64,000 nucleotides of DNA, taken from assembly GCF_029227915.1 (NCBI RefSeq), contig NC_079886.1, positions 124,001-188,000 of the forward strand. Direction: 5' to 3'. Shown piece after piece: positions 24,440 to 38,969 of the stretch. The notes below the pieces were generated by a model. It saw only the letters and a list, made by a program, of their open reading frames with translations, ran no database searches and had not been told where the DNA came from. Position 1 is the stretch's first letter; every line of letters begins with the position of its first letter. The stretch comes from Hydractinia symbiolongicarpus (lineage: Eukaryota; Cnidaria; Hydrozoa; Anthoathecata; Hydractiniidae). The position numbers and the translations under genes were made by a program.

Positions 24440-27400
24440 AATAATTTAAAAAATCATTCGGGAAATGATTTTACTCCCTGGGTTCTTTTTTTGTGTACTT
24501 TTGACTATACGGGCCGAGTACGGGGTTTACGGGAAATCGCGGGTTTTCGTTTGCCGGCGATTAAACTTCTTTATGTTAGCGTTTCATCAAAAATGAAAAC
24601 ATTTTTGAAAACTACAAGTCTCATGCGTTTTAGTGGTGAAAAAATAATTTAAAAAATCGTTCGGGAAATGATTTTACTCCCTGGGTTCTTTTTTTGTGTA
24701 CTTTTGACTATACGGGCCGAGTACGGGGTTTACGGGAAATCGCGGGTTTTCGTTTGCCGGCGATTAAACTTTTATAATTTATCGTTTCATCAAAAATGAA
24801 AACATTTTTGAAAACTACAAGTCTCATGCGTTTTAGTGGTGAAAAAATAATTTAAAAAATCGTTCGGGAAATGAGTTCACTCCCTGGGTACTTTCTTTAT
24901 ATACATTCGACTATACTGGCCGAGTACGGGATTTACGGGAAATCGGGGGTTTTCGTTTGCCGGCGATTAAACTTCTTTTATTTAGCGTCTCATCAAAAAT
25001 GAAAACATTTTTGAAAACTACAAGTCTCATGCGTTTTAGTGGTGAAAAAATAATTTAAAAAATCATTCGGGAAATCAGTTTACTCCCTGGGTACTTTCTT
25101 TGTATACTTTTGACTATACGGGCCGAGTACGGGAATTACGGGAAATCGCGGGTTCTCGTTTGCCGGCGATTAAACTTCTTTTATTTAGCGTCTCATCAAA
25201 AATGAAAACATTTTTGAAAACTACAAGTCTCATGCGTTTTAGTGGTGAAAAAATAATTTGAAAAATCGTTCTGAAAATGAGTTTACTCACAGGGTACTTT
25301 CTTTGTATACATTCGACTATAGGGGCCAAGCCCGGGATTTAAAGGAAATCGCGGGTTTTCGTTTGCCGGCGATTAAACTTCTTTTATTCAGCGTCTCATC
25401 AAAAATGAAAACATTTTGGAAAACTGCAAGTCTCATGCGTTTTAGTGGTGAAAAAATAATTTAAAAAATCATTCGGGAAATGATTTTACTCCCTGGGTTC
25501 TTTTTTTGTGTACTTTTGACTATACGGGCCGAGTACGGGGTTTACGGGAAATCGCGGGTTTTCGTTTGCCGGCGATTAAACTTCTTTAATTTAGCGTTTC
25601 ATCAAAAATGAAAACATTTTTGAAAACTACAAGTCTCATGCGTTTTAGTGGTGAAAAAATAATTTAAAAAATCGTTCGGGAAATGAGTTTACTCCCTGGG
25701 TACTTTCTTTATATACATTCGACTATTCGGGCCGAGTACGGGATTTACGGGAAATCGCGTGTTTTCGTTTTCCGGCGATTAAACTTCTTTTATTTAGCGT
25801 CTCATCAAAAATGAAAACATTTTTGAAAACTACAAGTCTCATGCGTTTTAGTGGTGAAAAAATAATTTAAAAAATCGTTCTGAAAATAAGTTTACTCACA
25901 GGGTACTTTCTTTGTCTACACTCGACTATAGGGGCCGACCCGGGATTTACAGGAAATCGCGGGTTTTCGTTTGCCGGCGATCAAACTTCTTTTATTTAGC
26001 GTCTCATCAAAAATGAAAACATTTTTGAAAACTACAAGTCTCATGCGTTTTAGTGGTGAAAAAATAATTTAAAAAATCATTCGGGAAATGATTTTACTCC
26101 CTGGGTTCTTTTTTTGTGTACTTTTGACTATACGGGCCGAGTACGGGGTTTACGGGAAATCGCGGGTTTTCGTTTGCCGGCGATTAAACTTCTTTATGTT
26201 AGCGTTTCATCAAAAATGAAAACATTTTTGAAAACTACAAGTCTCATGCGTTTTAGTGGTGAAAAAATAATTTAAAAAATCGTTCGGGAAATGATTTTAC
26301 TCCCTGGGTTCTTTTTTTGTGTACTTTTGACTATACGGGCCGAGTACGGGGTTTACGGGAAATCGCGGGTTTTCGTTTGCCGGCGATTAAACTTTTTTAA
26401 TTTATCGTTTCATCAAAAATGAAAACATTTTTAAAAACTACAAGTCTCATGCGTTTTAGTGGTGAAAAAATAATTTAAAAAATCGTTCGGGAAATGAGTT
26501 CACTCCCTGGGTACTTTCTTTATATACATTCGACTATACTGGCCGAGTACGGGATTTACGGGAAATCGGGGGTTTTCGTTTGGCGGCGATTAAACTTCTT
26601 TTATTTAGCGTCTCATCAAAAATGAAAACATTTTTGAAAACTACAAGTCTCATGCGTTTTAGTGGTGAAAAAATAATTTAAAAAATCATTCGGGAAATCA
26701 GTTTACTCCCTGGGTACTTTCTTTGTATACTTTTGACTATACGGGCCGAGTACGGGAATTACGGGAAATCGCGGGTTTTCGTTTGCCGGCGATTAAACTT
26801 CTTTTATTTAGCGTCTCATCAAAAATGAAAACATTTTTGAAAACTACAAGTCTCATGCGTTTTAGTGGTGAAAAAATAATTTGAAAAATCGTTCTGAAAA
26901 TGAGTTTACTCACAGGGTACTTTCTTTGTATACATTCGACTATAGGGGCCAAGCCCGGGATTTAAAGGAAATCGCGGGTTTTCGTTTGCCGGCGATTAAA
27001 CTTCTTTTATTCAGCGTCTCATCAAAAATGAAAACATTTTGGAAAACTGCAAGTCTCATGCGTTTTAGTGGTGAAAAAATAATTTAAAAAATCATTCGGG
27101 AAATGATTTTACTCCCTGGGTTCTTTTTTTGTGTACTTTTGACTATACGGGCCGAGTACGGGGTTTACGGGAAATCGCGGGTTTTCGTTTGCCGGCGATT
27201 AAACTTCTTTAATTTAGCGTTTCATCAAAAATGAAAACATTTTTGAAAACTACAAGTCTCATGCGTTTTAGTGGTGAAAAAATAATTTAAAAAATCGTTC
27301 GGGAAATGAGTTTACTCCCTGGGTACTTTCTTTATATACATTCGACTATTCGGGCCGAGTACGGGATTTACGGGAAATCGGGTGTTTTCGTTTTCCGGCG

Positions 27401-27690
27401 ATTAAACTTCTTTTATTTAGCGTCTCATCAAAAATAAAAACATTTTTGAAAACTACAAGTCTCATGCGTTTTAGTGGTGAAAAAATAATTTAAAAAATCG
27501 TTCGGGAAATGAGTTTACTCACAGGGTACTTTCTTTGTCTACACTCGACTATAGGGGCCGACCCGGGATTTACAGGAAATCGCGGGTTTTCGTTTGCCGG
27601 CGATTAAACTTCTTTTATTTAGCGTCTCATCAAAAATGAAAACATTTTTGAAAACTACAAGTCTCATGCGTTTTAGTGGTGAAAAAATAA
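24440..27690 (+). repeat. Arm B domain 3a: two tandem eight-monomer HORs (1,623 bp)
   Basis: Copies at about 24440-26065 and 26066-27690. Markers offset by 1,623 bp are ctttatgttagcg (24571, 26194), gagttcactccctggg (24875, 26498), gactattcgggccgag (about 25724, 27347) and ctttgtctacactcgac. The class order differs from the 1,623-bp unit at 17145-20390, so this is a separate amplification that arrived at the same length. Confidence 0.87.
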
Positions 27691-30130
27691 TTTGAAAAAT
27701 CGTTCTGAAAATGAGTTTACTCACAGGGTACTTTCTTTGTATACATTCGACTATAGGGGCCAAGCCCGGGATTTACAGGAAATCGCGGGTTTTCGTTTGC
27801 CGGCGATTAAACTTCTTTTATTCAGCGTCTCATCAAAAATGAAAACATTTTGGAAAACTGCAAGTCTCATGCGTTTTAGTGGTGAAAAAATAATTTAAAA
27901 AATCATTCGGGAAATGATTTTACTCCCTGGGTTCTTTTTTTGTGTACTTTTGACTATACGGGCCGAGTACGGGGTTTACGGGAAATCGCGGGTTTTCGTT
28001 TGCCGGCGATTAAACTTCTTTATGTTAGCGTTTCATCAAAAATGAAAACATTTTTGAAAACTACAAGTCTCATGCGTTTTAGTGGTGAAAAAATAATTAA
28101 AAAATCGTTCGGGAAATGAGTTTACTCCCTGGGTACTTTCTTTATATACATTCGACTATACGGGCCGAGTACGGGATTTACGGGAAATCGCGTGTTTTCG
28201 TTTTCCGGCGATTAAACTTCTTTTATTTAGCGTCTCATCAAAAATGAAAACATTTTTGAAAACTACAAGTCTCATGCGTTTTAGTGGTGAAAAAATAATT
28301 TAAAAAATCATTCGGGAAATGATTTTACTCCCTGGGTTTTTTTTTGTGTACTTTTGACTATACGGGCCGAGTACGGGGTTTACGGGAAATCGCGGGTTTT
28401 CGTTTGCCGGCGATTAAACTTCTTTAATTTAGCGTCTCATCAAAAATGAAAACATTTTTGAAAACTACAAGTCTCATGCGTTTTAGTGGTGAAAAAATAA
28501 TTTAAAAAATCGTTCTGAAAATGAGTTTACTCACAGGGTACTTTCTTTGTATACACTCGACTATAGGGGCCGACCCGGGATTTACAGGAAATCGCGGGTT
28601 TTCGTTTGCCGGCGATTAAACTTCTTTTATTTAGCGTCTCATCAAAAATGAAAACATTTTTGAAAACTACAAGTCTCATGCGTTTTAGTGGTGAAAAAAT
28701 AATTTGAAAAATCGTTCTGAAAATGAGTTTACTCACAGGGTACTTTCTTTGTATACATTCGACTATAGGGGCCAAGCCCGGGATTTACAGGAAATCGCGG
28801 GTTTTCGTTTGCCGGCGATTAAACTTCTTTTATTCAGCGTCTCATCAAAAATGAAAACATTTTGGAAAACTGCAAGTCTCATGCGTTTTAGTGGTGAAAA
28901 AATAATTTAAAAAATCATTCGGGAAATGATTTTACTCCCTGGGTTCTTTTTTTGTGTACTTTTGACTATACGGGCCGAGTACGGGGTTTACGGGAAATCG
29001 CGGGTTTTCGTTTGCCGGCGATTAAACTTCTTTATGTTAGCGTTTCATCAAAAATGAAAACATTTTTGAAAACTACAAGTCTCATGCGTTTTAGTGGTGA
29101 AAAAATAATTTAAAAAATCGTTCGGGAAATGAGTTTACTCCCTGGGTACTTTCTTTATATACATTCGACTATACGGGCCGAGTACGGGATTTACGGGAAA
29201 TCGCGTGTTTTCGTTTTCCGGCGATTAAACTTCTTTTATTTAGCGTCTCATCAAAAATGAAAACATTTTTGAAAACTACAAGTCTCATGCGTTTTAGTGG
29301 TGAGAAAATAATTTAAAAAATCGTTCTGAAAATGAGTTTACTCACAGGATACTTTCTTTGTATACACTCGACTATAGGGGCCGACCCGGGATTTACAGGA
29401 AATCGCGGGTTTTCGTTTGCCGGCGATTAAACTTCTTTTATTTAGCGTCTCATCAAAAATGAAAACATTTTTGAAAACTACAAGTCTCATGCGTTTTAGT
29501 GGTGAAAAAATAATTTGAAAAATCGTTCTGAAAATGAGTTTACTCACAGGGTACTTTCTTTGTATACATTCGACTATAGGGGCCAAGCCGGGATTTACAG
29601 GAAATCGCGGGTTTTCGTTTGCCGGCGATTAAACTTCTTTTATTCAGCGTCTCATCAAAAATGAAAACATTTTGGAAAACTGCAAGTCTCATGCGTTTTA
29701 TTGGTGAAAAAAAAATTTAAAAAATCATTCGGGAAATCAGTTTACTCCCTGGGTACTTTCTTCGTATACTTTTGACTATACGGGCCGAGCACGGGAATTA
29801 CAGGAAATCGCGGGTTTTCGTTTGCCGGCGATTAAACTTCTTTTATTTAGCGTCTCATCAAAAATGAAAACATTTTTGAAAACTGCAAGTCTCATGCGTT
29901 TTAGTGGTGAAAAAATAATTTGAAAAATCGTTCTGAAAATGAGTTTACTCACAGGGTACTTTCTTTGTATACATTCGACTATAGGGGCCAAGACCGGGAT
30001 TTACAGGAAATCGCGGGTTTTCGTTTGCCTGCGATTAAACTTCTTTTATTCAGCGTCTCATCAAAAATGAAAACATTTTGGAAAACTACAAGTCTCATGC
30101 GTTTTAGCGGTGAAAAAATAATTTAAAAAA
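27691..30130 (+). repeat. Arm B domain 3b: five- and four-monomer variants of one HOR
   Basis: The class C pair at about 27540-27760 recurs 1,012 bp later (five monomers) and then 811 bp later (four monomers). Both later copies share actcgactataggggccgac. The five- and four-monomer spacings differ by one monomer, consistent with gain or loss of a single repeat by unequal exchange. A 1-2 base contraction occurs near 28095 (aaataattaaaaaatcg). The final monomers carry private changes such as ttattggtgaaaaaaaaat. Confidence 0.78.
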
Positions 30131-33100
30131 TCAGTCGGGAAATGATTTTACTTCCTGGGTTCTTTTTTTGTGTACTTTTGACTATACGGGCCGAGTACGG
30201 TATTTACGGGAAATCGCGGGTTTTCGTTTGCCGGCGATTAAACTTCTTTAATTTTGCGTTTCATCAAAAATGAAAACATTTTTAAAAACTACAAGTCTCA
30301 TGCGTTTTAGTGGTGAAAAAATAATTTAAAAAATCGTTCGGGAAATGAGTTTACTCCCTGGGTACTTTCTTTATATACATTCGACTATACGGGCCGAGTA
30401 CGGGATTTACGGGAAATCGCGTGTTTTCGTTTGCCGGCGATTAAACATCTTTTATTTAGCGTCTCATCAAAAATAAAAACATTTTTGAAAACTACAAGTC
30501 TCATGCGTTTTAGTGGTGAAAAAATAATTTAAAAAATCGTTCGGGAAATGAGTTTACTTATTGAGTACTTTGTTTGTATACTTTTGACTATACGGCCGAG
30601 TACCGGATTTACGGGAAATCGCGGGTTTTCGTTTGCCGGCGATTAAACTTCTTTTATTCAGCGTCTTATCAAAAATGAAAACATTTTTGAAAACTACAAG
30701 TCTCATGCGTTTTAGTGGTGAAAAAATAATTTAAAAAATCGTTCTGAAAATGAGTTTACTCACAGGGTACTTTCTTTGTATACACTCGACTATAGGGGCC
30801 GACCTGGGATTTACAGGAAATCGCGGGTTTACGTTTGCCGAAGATTAAACTTCTTTTATTCAGCGTCTCATCAAAAATAAAAACATTTTTGAAAACTACA
30901 AGTCTCATGCATTTTAGTGGTGAAAAAATAATTTAAAAAATCATTCGGGAAATCAATTTACTCCCTGGGTTCTTTTTTTGTGTACTTTCGACTATGCGGG
31001 CCGAGTACGGGATTTACGGGAAATCGCGGGTTTTCCTTTGCCGGCGATTAAACTTCTTTCATTCAGCGTCTCATCAAAAATGAAAACATTTTTAAAAACT
31101 ACAAGTCTTATGCGTTTTAGTGGTGAAAAAATAATTTAAAAAATCGTTCGGGAAATGAGTTTAATCCCTGGGTACTTTCTTTCTAAACTTCTGATTATAC
31201 GAGTCGTGTCCGGGATTTACGGGAAATCGCGGGTTTTCGTTTGCCAGCGATTAAACTTGTTTTATTTAGCGTCTCATCAAAAATGAAAACATTTTTGAAA
31301 ACTTTAAGTCGCATGCGTTTTAGTGGTGAAAATATAATTTAAAATATCGTTCGGGAAATGAGTTTACTCCCTGAGTACTTTCTTTGTATACTTTTGACTA
31401 TACGGGCCGAGTACGGGATTTAAAGGAAATCGCGGGTTTTCGTTTGCCGGCGATTAAACTTCTTTTATTCAGCGTCTCATCAAAAATGAAGCATTTTGAA
31501 AGATTACGAGTCTCATGCGTTTTAGTGGTGAGAAAATAATTTAAAAAATCATTCGGGAAATGATTTTACTCCCTGGGTTCTTTTTTTGTGTACTTTTGAC
31601 TGTGCGGGCTGAGTACGGGATTTACGGGAAATCGCGGATTTTCGTTTGCCGGCGATTAAACTTCTTTAATTTAGCGTCTCATCAAAAATGAAAACATTTT
31701 TGAAAACTGCAAGTCCCTTGCGTTTTTGTGGTGAAAAAATAATTTAAAAAATCGTTTGGGAAATGAGTTTACTCCCTGAGTAATTTCTTTGTATACTTTT
31801 GACTATACGGGCCGAGTACGGGATTTAAAGGAAATCGCGGGTTTTCGTTTGCCGGCGATTAAACTTGTTTTATTTAGCGTCTCATCAAAAATGAAAACAT
31901 TTTTGAAAACTTTAAGTCTCATGCGTTTTAGTGGTGAAAATATAATTTAAAATATCGTTCGGGAAATGAGTTTACTCCCTGAGTACTTTCTTTGTATACT
32001 TTTGACTATACGGGCCGAGTACGGGATTTAAAGGAAATCGCGGGTTTTCGTTTCCCGGCGATTAAACTTCTTTTATTTAGCGTCTCATCAAAAATGAAAA
32101 CATTTTTGAAAACTACAAGTCCCATGCGTTTTTGTGGTGAAAAAATAATTTAAAAAATCGTTTGGGAAATGAGTTTACTCCCTGGGTACTTTCTTTATAT
32201 ACATTCGGCTATACGGGCCGAGTACGGGATTTACGGGAAATCGCGGGTTTTCGTTTGCCGGCGATTAAACTTCTTTTATTTAGCGTCTCATCAAAAATGA
32301 AAACATTTTTGAAAACTACAAGTCCCATGCGTTTTTGTGGTGAAAAAATAATTTAAAAAATCGTTCGGGAAATAAGTTTACTCACAGGGTACTTTCTTTG
32401 TATACATTCGACTATAGGGGCCAAGCCCGGGATTTACAGGAAATCGCGGGTTTTCGTTTGCCGGCAATTAAACTTCTTTTATTCAGCGTCTCATCAAAAA
32501 TGAAAGCATTTTGGAAGACTACAAGTCTCATGCGTTTTAGTGGTGAAAAAATAATTTAAAAAATCATTCGGGAAATGATTTTACTCCCTGGGTACTTTTT
32601 TTGTGTACTTTTGACTGTGCGGGCCGAGTACGGGATTTACGGAAAATCGCGGGTTTTCGTTTGCCGGCGATTAAACTTCTTTAATTTAGCGTTTTATCAA
32701 AAATGAAAACATTTTTGAAAACTACAAGTCTCATGCGTTTAAGTGGTGAAAAAATAATTTAAAAAATCGTTTGGGAAATGAGTTTACTCCCTGGGTACTT
32801 TCTTTGTATACTTTTGACTATGCGGGCCGAGTACGGGATTTACAGGAAATCGCGGGTTTTCGTTTGCCGGCGATTAAACTTCTTTTATTCAGCGTCTCAT
32901 CAAAAATGAAAGCATTTTGGAAGACTACAAGTCTCATGCGTTTTAGTGGTGAAAAAATAATTTAAAAAATCATTCGGGAAATGATTTTACACCCTCGGTA
33001 CTTTTTTTGTGTACTCCTGACTGTGCGGGCCGAGTACGGGATTTACGGGAAATCGCGGGTTTTCGTTTGCCGGCGATTAAACTTCTTTAATTTAGCGTTT

Positions 33101-36100
33101 CATCAAAAATGAAAATATTTTTGAAAACTACAAGTCCCATGCGTTTATGTGGTGAAAAAATAATTTAAAAAATCGTTCGGGCAATGAGTTTACTCACTGG
33201 GTACTTTTTTGGTATACTTTTGACTATACGGGCCGAGTACGGGATTTACGGGAAATCGCGGGTTTTCGTTTGCCGGCGATTAAACTTCTTTTATTTAGCG
33301 TCTCATCAAAAATGAAAACATTTTTGAAAACTACAAGTCCCATGCGTTTTTGTGGTGAAAAAATAATTTAAAAAATCGTTCGGGAAATGAGTTTACTCAC
33401 TGGGTACTTTTATTGTATACTTTTGACTATACGGGCCGAGTACGGGATTTACGGAAAATCGCGGGTTTTCGTTTGCCGGCGATTAAACTTCTTTTATTTA
33501 GCGTCTCATCAAAAATGAAAACATTTTTGAAAACTACAAGTCTCATGCGTTTTAGTGGTGAAAAAATAATTTAAAAAATCATTCGGAAAATCAGTTTACT
33601 CCCTGGGTACTTTTTTTGTGTACTTTTGACTATACGGGCCGAGTACGGGATTTACGGGAAATCGCGGGTTTTCGTTTGCCGGCGATTAAAGTTGTTTTAT
33701 TTAGCGTCTCATCAAAAATGAAAACATTTTTGAAAACTTTAAGTCTCATGCGTTTTAGTGGTGAAAATATAATTTAAAATATCGTTCGGGAAATGAGTTT
33801 ACTCCCTGATTACTTTCTTTGTATACTTTTGACTATACGGGCCGACTACGGGACTTACGGGAAATCGCGGGTTTTCGTTTGCCGGCGATTAAACTTCCTT
33901 TATTTAGCGTCTTATCAAAAATGAAAACATTTTTGAAAACTACAAGTCTCATGCGTTTTAGTGGTGAAAAAATAATTTAAAAAATCGTTCTGAAAATGAG
34001 TTTACTCACAGGGTACTTTCTTTGTATACACTCGACTATAGGGGCCGACCTGGGATTTACAGGAAATCGCGGGTTTACGTTTGCCGAAGATTAAACTTCT
34101 TTTATTCAGCGTCTCATCAAAAATAAAAACATTTTTGAAAACTACAAGTCTCATGCATTTTAGTGGTGAAAAAATAATTTAAAAAATCATTCGGGAAATC
34201 AATTTACTCCCTGGGTATTTTTTTGTGTACTTTCGACTATGCGGGCCAAGTACGGGATTTACGGGAAATCGCGGGTTTTCCTTTGCCGGCGATTAAACTT
34301 CTTTCATTCAGCGTCTCATCAAAAATGAAAACATTTTTAAAAACTACAAGTCTTATGCGTTTTAGTGGTGAAAAAATAATTTAAAAAATCGTTCGGGAAA
34401 TGAGTTTAATCCCTGGGTACTTTCTTTCTAAACTTCTGATTATACGAGTCGTGTCCGGGATTTACGGGAAATCGCGGGTTTTCGTTTGCCGGCGATTAAA
34501 CTTGTTTTATTTAGCGTCTCATCAAAAATGAAAACATTTTTGAAAACTTTAAGTCGCATGCGTTTTAGTGGTGAAAATATAATTTAAAATATCGTTCGGG
34601 AAATGAGTTTACTCCCTGAGTACTTTCTTTGTATACTTTTGACTATACGGGCCGAGTACGGGATTTAAAGGAAATCGCGGGTTTTCGTTTGCCGGCGATT
34701 AAACTTCTTTTATTCAGCGTTTAATCAAAAATGAAGCATTTTGGAAGATTACGAGTCTCATGCGTTTTAGTGGTGAGAAAATAATTTAAAAAATCATTCG
34801 GGAAATGATTTTACTCCCTGGGTACTTTTTTTGTGTACTTTTGACTGTGCGGGCTGAGTACGGGATTTACGGGAAATCGCGGATTTTCGTTTGCCGGCGA
34901 TTAAACTTCTTTAATTTAGCGTCTCATCAAAAATGAAAACATTTTTGAAAACTGCAAGTCCCTTGCGTTTTTGTGGTGAAAAAATAATTTAAAAAATCGT
35001 TTGGGAAATGAGTTTACTCCCTGAGTAATTTCTTTGTATACTTTTGACTATACGGGCCGAGTACGGGATTTAAAGGAAATCGCGGGTTTTCGTTTGCCGG
35101 CGATTAAACTTGTTTTATTTAGCGTCTCATCAAAAATGAAATCATTTTTGAAAACTTTAAGTCTCATGCGTTTTAGTGGTGAAAATATAATTTAAAATAT
35201 CGTTCGGGAAATGAGTTTACTCCCTGAGTACTTTCTTTGTATACTTTTGACTATACGGGCCGAGTACGGGATTTAAAGGAAATCGCGGGTTTTCGTTTGC
35301 CGGCGATTAAACTTCTTTTATTCAGCGTCTCATCAAAAATGAAAGCATTTTGGAAGACTACGAGTCTCATGCGTTTTAGTGGTGAGAAAATAATATAAAA
35401 AATCATTCGGGAAATGATTTTACTTCCTGGGTACTTTTTTTGTGTACTTTTGACTGTGCGGGCCGAGTACGGGATTTATGGGAAATCGCGGGTTTTTGTT
35501 TGCCGGCGATTAAACTTCTTTAATTTAGCGTTTCATCAAAAATGAAAACATTTTTAAAAACTACAAGTCTCATGCGTTTAAGTGGTGAAAAAATAATTTA
35601 AAAAATCGTTTGGGAAATGAGTTTACTCCCTGGGTACTTTCTTTACATACATTCGACTATACGGCCGAGTACGGGATTTACGGGAAATCGCGGGTTTTCG
35701 TTTCCCGGCGATTAAACTTCTTTTATTTAGCGTCTCATCAAAAATGAAAACATTTTTGAAAACTACAAGTCCCATGCGTTTTTGTGGTGAAAAAATAATT
35801 TAAAAAATCGTTTGGGAAATGAGTTTACTCCCTGGGTACTTTCTTTATATACATTCGACTATACGGGCCGAGTACGGGATTTACGGGAAATCGCGGGTTT
35901 TCGTTTGCCGGAGATTAAACTTCTTTTATTTAGCGTCTCATCAAAAATGAAAACATTTTTGAAAACTACAAGTCCCATGCGTTTTTGTGGTGAAAAAATA
36001 ATTTAAAAAATCGTTCGGGAAATAAGTTTACTCACAGGGTACTTTCTTTGTATACATTCGACTATAGGGGCCAAGCCCGGGATTTACAGGAAATCGCGGG

Positions 36101-38969
36101 TTTTCGTTTGCCGGCAATTAAACTTCTTTTATTCAGCGTCTCATCAAAAATGAAAGCATTTTGGAAGACTACAAGTCTCATGCGTTTTAGTGGTGAAAAA
36201 ATAATTTAAAAAATCATTCGGGAAATGATTTTACTCCCTGGGTACTTTTTTTGTGTACTTTTGACTGTGCGGGCCGAGTACGGGATTTACGGAAAATCGC
36301 GGGTTTTCGTTTGCCGGCGATTAAACTTCTTTAATTTAGCGTTTTATCAAAAATGAAAACATTTTTGAAAACTACAAGTCTCATGCGTTTAAGTGGTGAA
36401 AAAATAATTTAAAAAATCGTTTGGGAAATGAGTTTACTCCCTGGGTACTTTCTTTGTATACTTTTGACTATGCGGGCCGAGTACGGGATTTACAGGAAAT
36501 CGCGGGTTTTCGTTTGCCGGCGATTAAACTTCTTTTATTCAGCGTCTCATCAAAAATGAAAGCATTTTGGAAGACTACAAGTCTCATGCGTTTTAGTGGT
36601 GAAAAAATAATTTAAAAAATCATTCGGGAAATGATTTTACACCCTGGGTACTTTTTTGTGTACTCTTGACTGTGCGGCCGAGTACGGGATTTACGGGAAA
36701 TCGCGGGTTTTCGTTTGCCGGCGATTAAACTTCTTTAATTTAGCGTTTCATCAAAAATGAAAATATTTTTGAAAACTACAAGTCCCATGCGTTTATGTGG
36801 TGAAAAAATAATTTAAAAAATCGTTCGGGCAATGAGTTTACTCACTGGGTACTTTTTTGGTATACTTTTGACTATACGGGCCGAGTACGGGATTTACGGG
36901 AAATCGCGGGTTTTCGTTTGCCGGCGATTAAACTTCTTTTATTTAGCGTCTCATCAAAAATGAAAACATTTTTGAAAACTACAAGTCCCATGCGTTTTTG
37001 TGGTGAAAAAATAATTTAAAAAATCGTTCGGGAAATGAGTTTACTCACTGGGTACTTTTTTTGTATACTTTTGACTATACGGGCCGAGTACGGGATTTAC
37101 AGAAAATCGCGGGTTTTCGTTTGCCGGCGATTAAACTTCTTTTATTTAGCGTCTCATCAAAAATGAAAACATTTTTGAAAACTACAAGTCTCATGCGTTT
37201 TAGTGGTGAAAAAATAATTTAAAAAATCATTCGGAAAATCAGTTTACTCCCTGGGTACTTTTTTGTGTACTTTTGACTATACGGGCCGAGTACGGGATTT
37301 ACGGGAAATCGCGGGTTTTCGTTTGCCGGCGATTAAACTTCTTTTATTCAGCGTCTCATCAAAAATGAAAACATTTTTGAAAACTACAAGTCTCATGCGT
37401 TTTAGTGGTGAAAAAATAATTTAAAAAATCGTTCGGGAAATGAGTTTACTCCCTGGGTACTTTCTTTGCATACTTTTGATTATACGGGTCGTGTTTGGGA
37501 TTTACGGGAGATCGCGGGTTTTCGTTTGCCGGCGATTAAAGTTGTTTTATTTAGCGTCTCATCAAAAATGAAAACATTTTTGAAAACTTTAAGTCTCATG
37601 CGTTTTAGTGGTGAAAATATAATTTAAAATATTGTTCGGGAAATGAGTTTACTCCCTGATTACTTTCTTTGTATACTTTTGACTATACGGGCCGACTACG
37701 GGATTTACGGGAAATCGCGGGTTTTTGTTTGCCGGCGATTAAACTTCCTTTATTTAGCGTCTTCTCAAAAATGAAAACATTTTTGAAAACTACAAGTCTC
37801 ATGCGTTTTAGTGGTGAAAAAATAATTTAAAAAATCGTTCGGGAAATGAGTTTACTCCCTGGGTACTTTCTTTGTATACTTTTGACTATACGGGCCGAGT
37901 ACGGGATTTACGGGAAATCGCAGGTTTTCGTTTGCCGGCGATTAAACTTCTTTTATTTAGCGTCTCATCAAAAATGAAAACATTTTTGAAAACTACAAGT
38001 CTCATGCGTTTTAGTGGTGAAAAAATAATTTAAAAAATCGTTCTGAAAATGAGTTTACTCACAGGGTACTTTCTTTGTATACATTCGACTATAGGGGCCA
38101 AGCCCGGGATTTACAGGAAATCGCGGGTTTTCGTTTGCCGGCGATTAAACTTCTTTTATTCAGCGTCTCATCAAAAATGAAAGCATTTTGAAAGACTGCA
38201 AGTCTCATGCGTTTTAGTGGTGAAAAAATAATTTAAAAAATCATTCGGGAAATGATTTTACACCCTGGGTACTTTTTTTGTGTACTCTTGACTGTGCGGG
38301 CCGAGTACGGGATTTACGGGAAATCGCAGGTTTTCGTTTGCCGGCGATTAAACTTCTTTAATTTAGCGTTTCATCAAAAATGAAAATATTTTTGAAACCT
38401 ACAAGTCCCATGCGTTTATGTGGTGAAAAAATAATTTAAAAAAACCGTTCGGGAAATGAGTTTACTCACTGGGTACTTTTTTGGTATACTTTTGACTATA
38501 CGGGCCGAGTACGGGATTTACGGGAAATCGCGGGTTTTCGTTTGCCGGCGATTAAACTTCTTTTATTTAGCGTCTCATCAAAAATAAAAACATTTTTGAA
38601 AACTACAAGTCCCATGCGTTTTTGTGGTGAAAAAATAATTTAAAAAATCGTTCGGGAAATGAGTTTACTCACTGGGTACTTTTTTTGTATACTTTTGACT
38701 ATACGGGCCGAGTACGGGATTTACGGAAAATCGCGGGTTTTCGTTTGCCGGCGATTAAACTTCTTTTATTTAGCGTCTCATCAAAAATGAAAACATTTTT
38801 GAAAACTACAAGTCTCATGCGTTTTAGTGGTGAAAAAATAATTTAAAAAATCATTCGGAAAATCAGTTTACTCCCTGGGTACTTTTTTTGTGTACTTTTG
38901 ACAATACGGGCCGAGTACGGGATTTACGGGAAATCGCGGGTTTTCGTTTGCCGGCGATTAAAGTTGTTT
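30131..38969 (+). repeat. Arm B domain 4: segmental duplication over 3.2 kb with whole-monomer insertions
   Basis: The region from about 30740 recurs from about 33990. The rare string gacctgggatttacagg is at 30801 and 34047 (offset 3,246 bp), and gtgtccggg is at 31206 and 34451. Past about 35300 the offset becomes 3,650 bp, because the second copy carries two additional monomers (about 35300-35700). Past about 37340 one further monomer is added. A shorter third copy of the last part begins near 38200, marked by actttttttggtatac-type monomers (33190, 36840, 38467). No gene. Confidence 0.82.

Noticed and set aside
2084-30126. Recurrent 64-82 codon frames on both strands
   Set aside because: The same segments are open on both strands at once and each copy ends at the same monomer position. 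They are shadows of the repeat, not genes.
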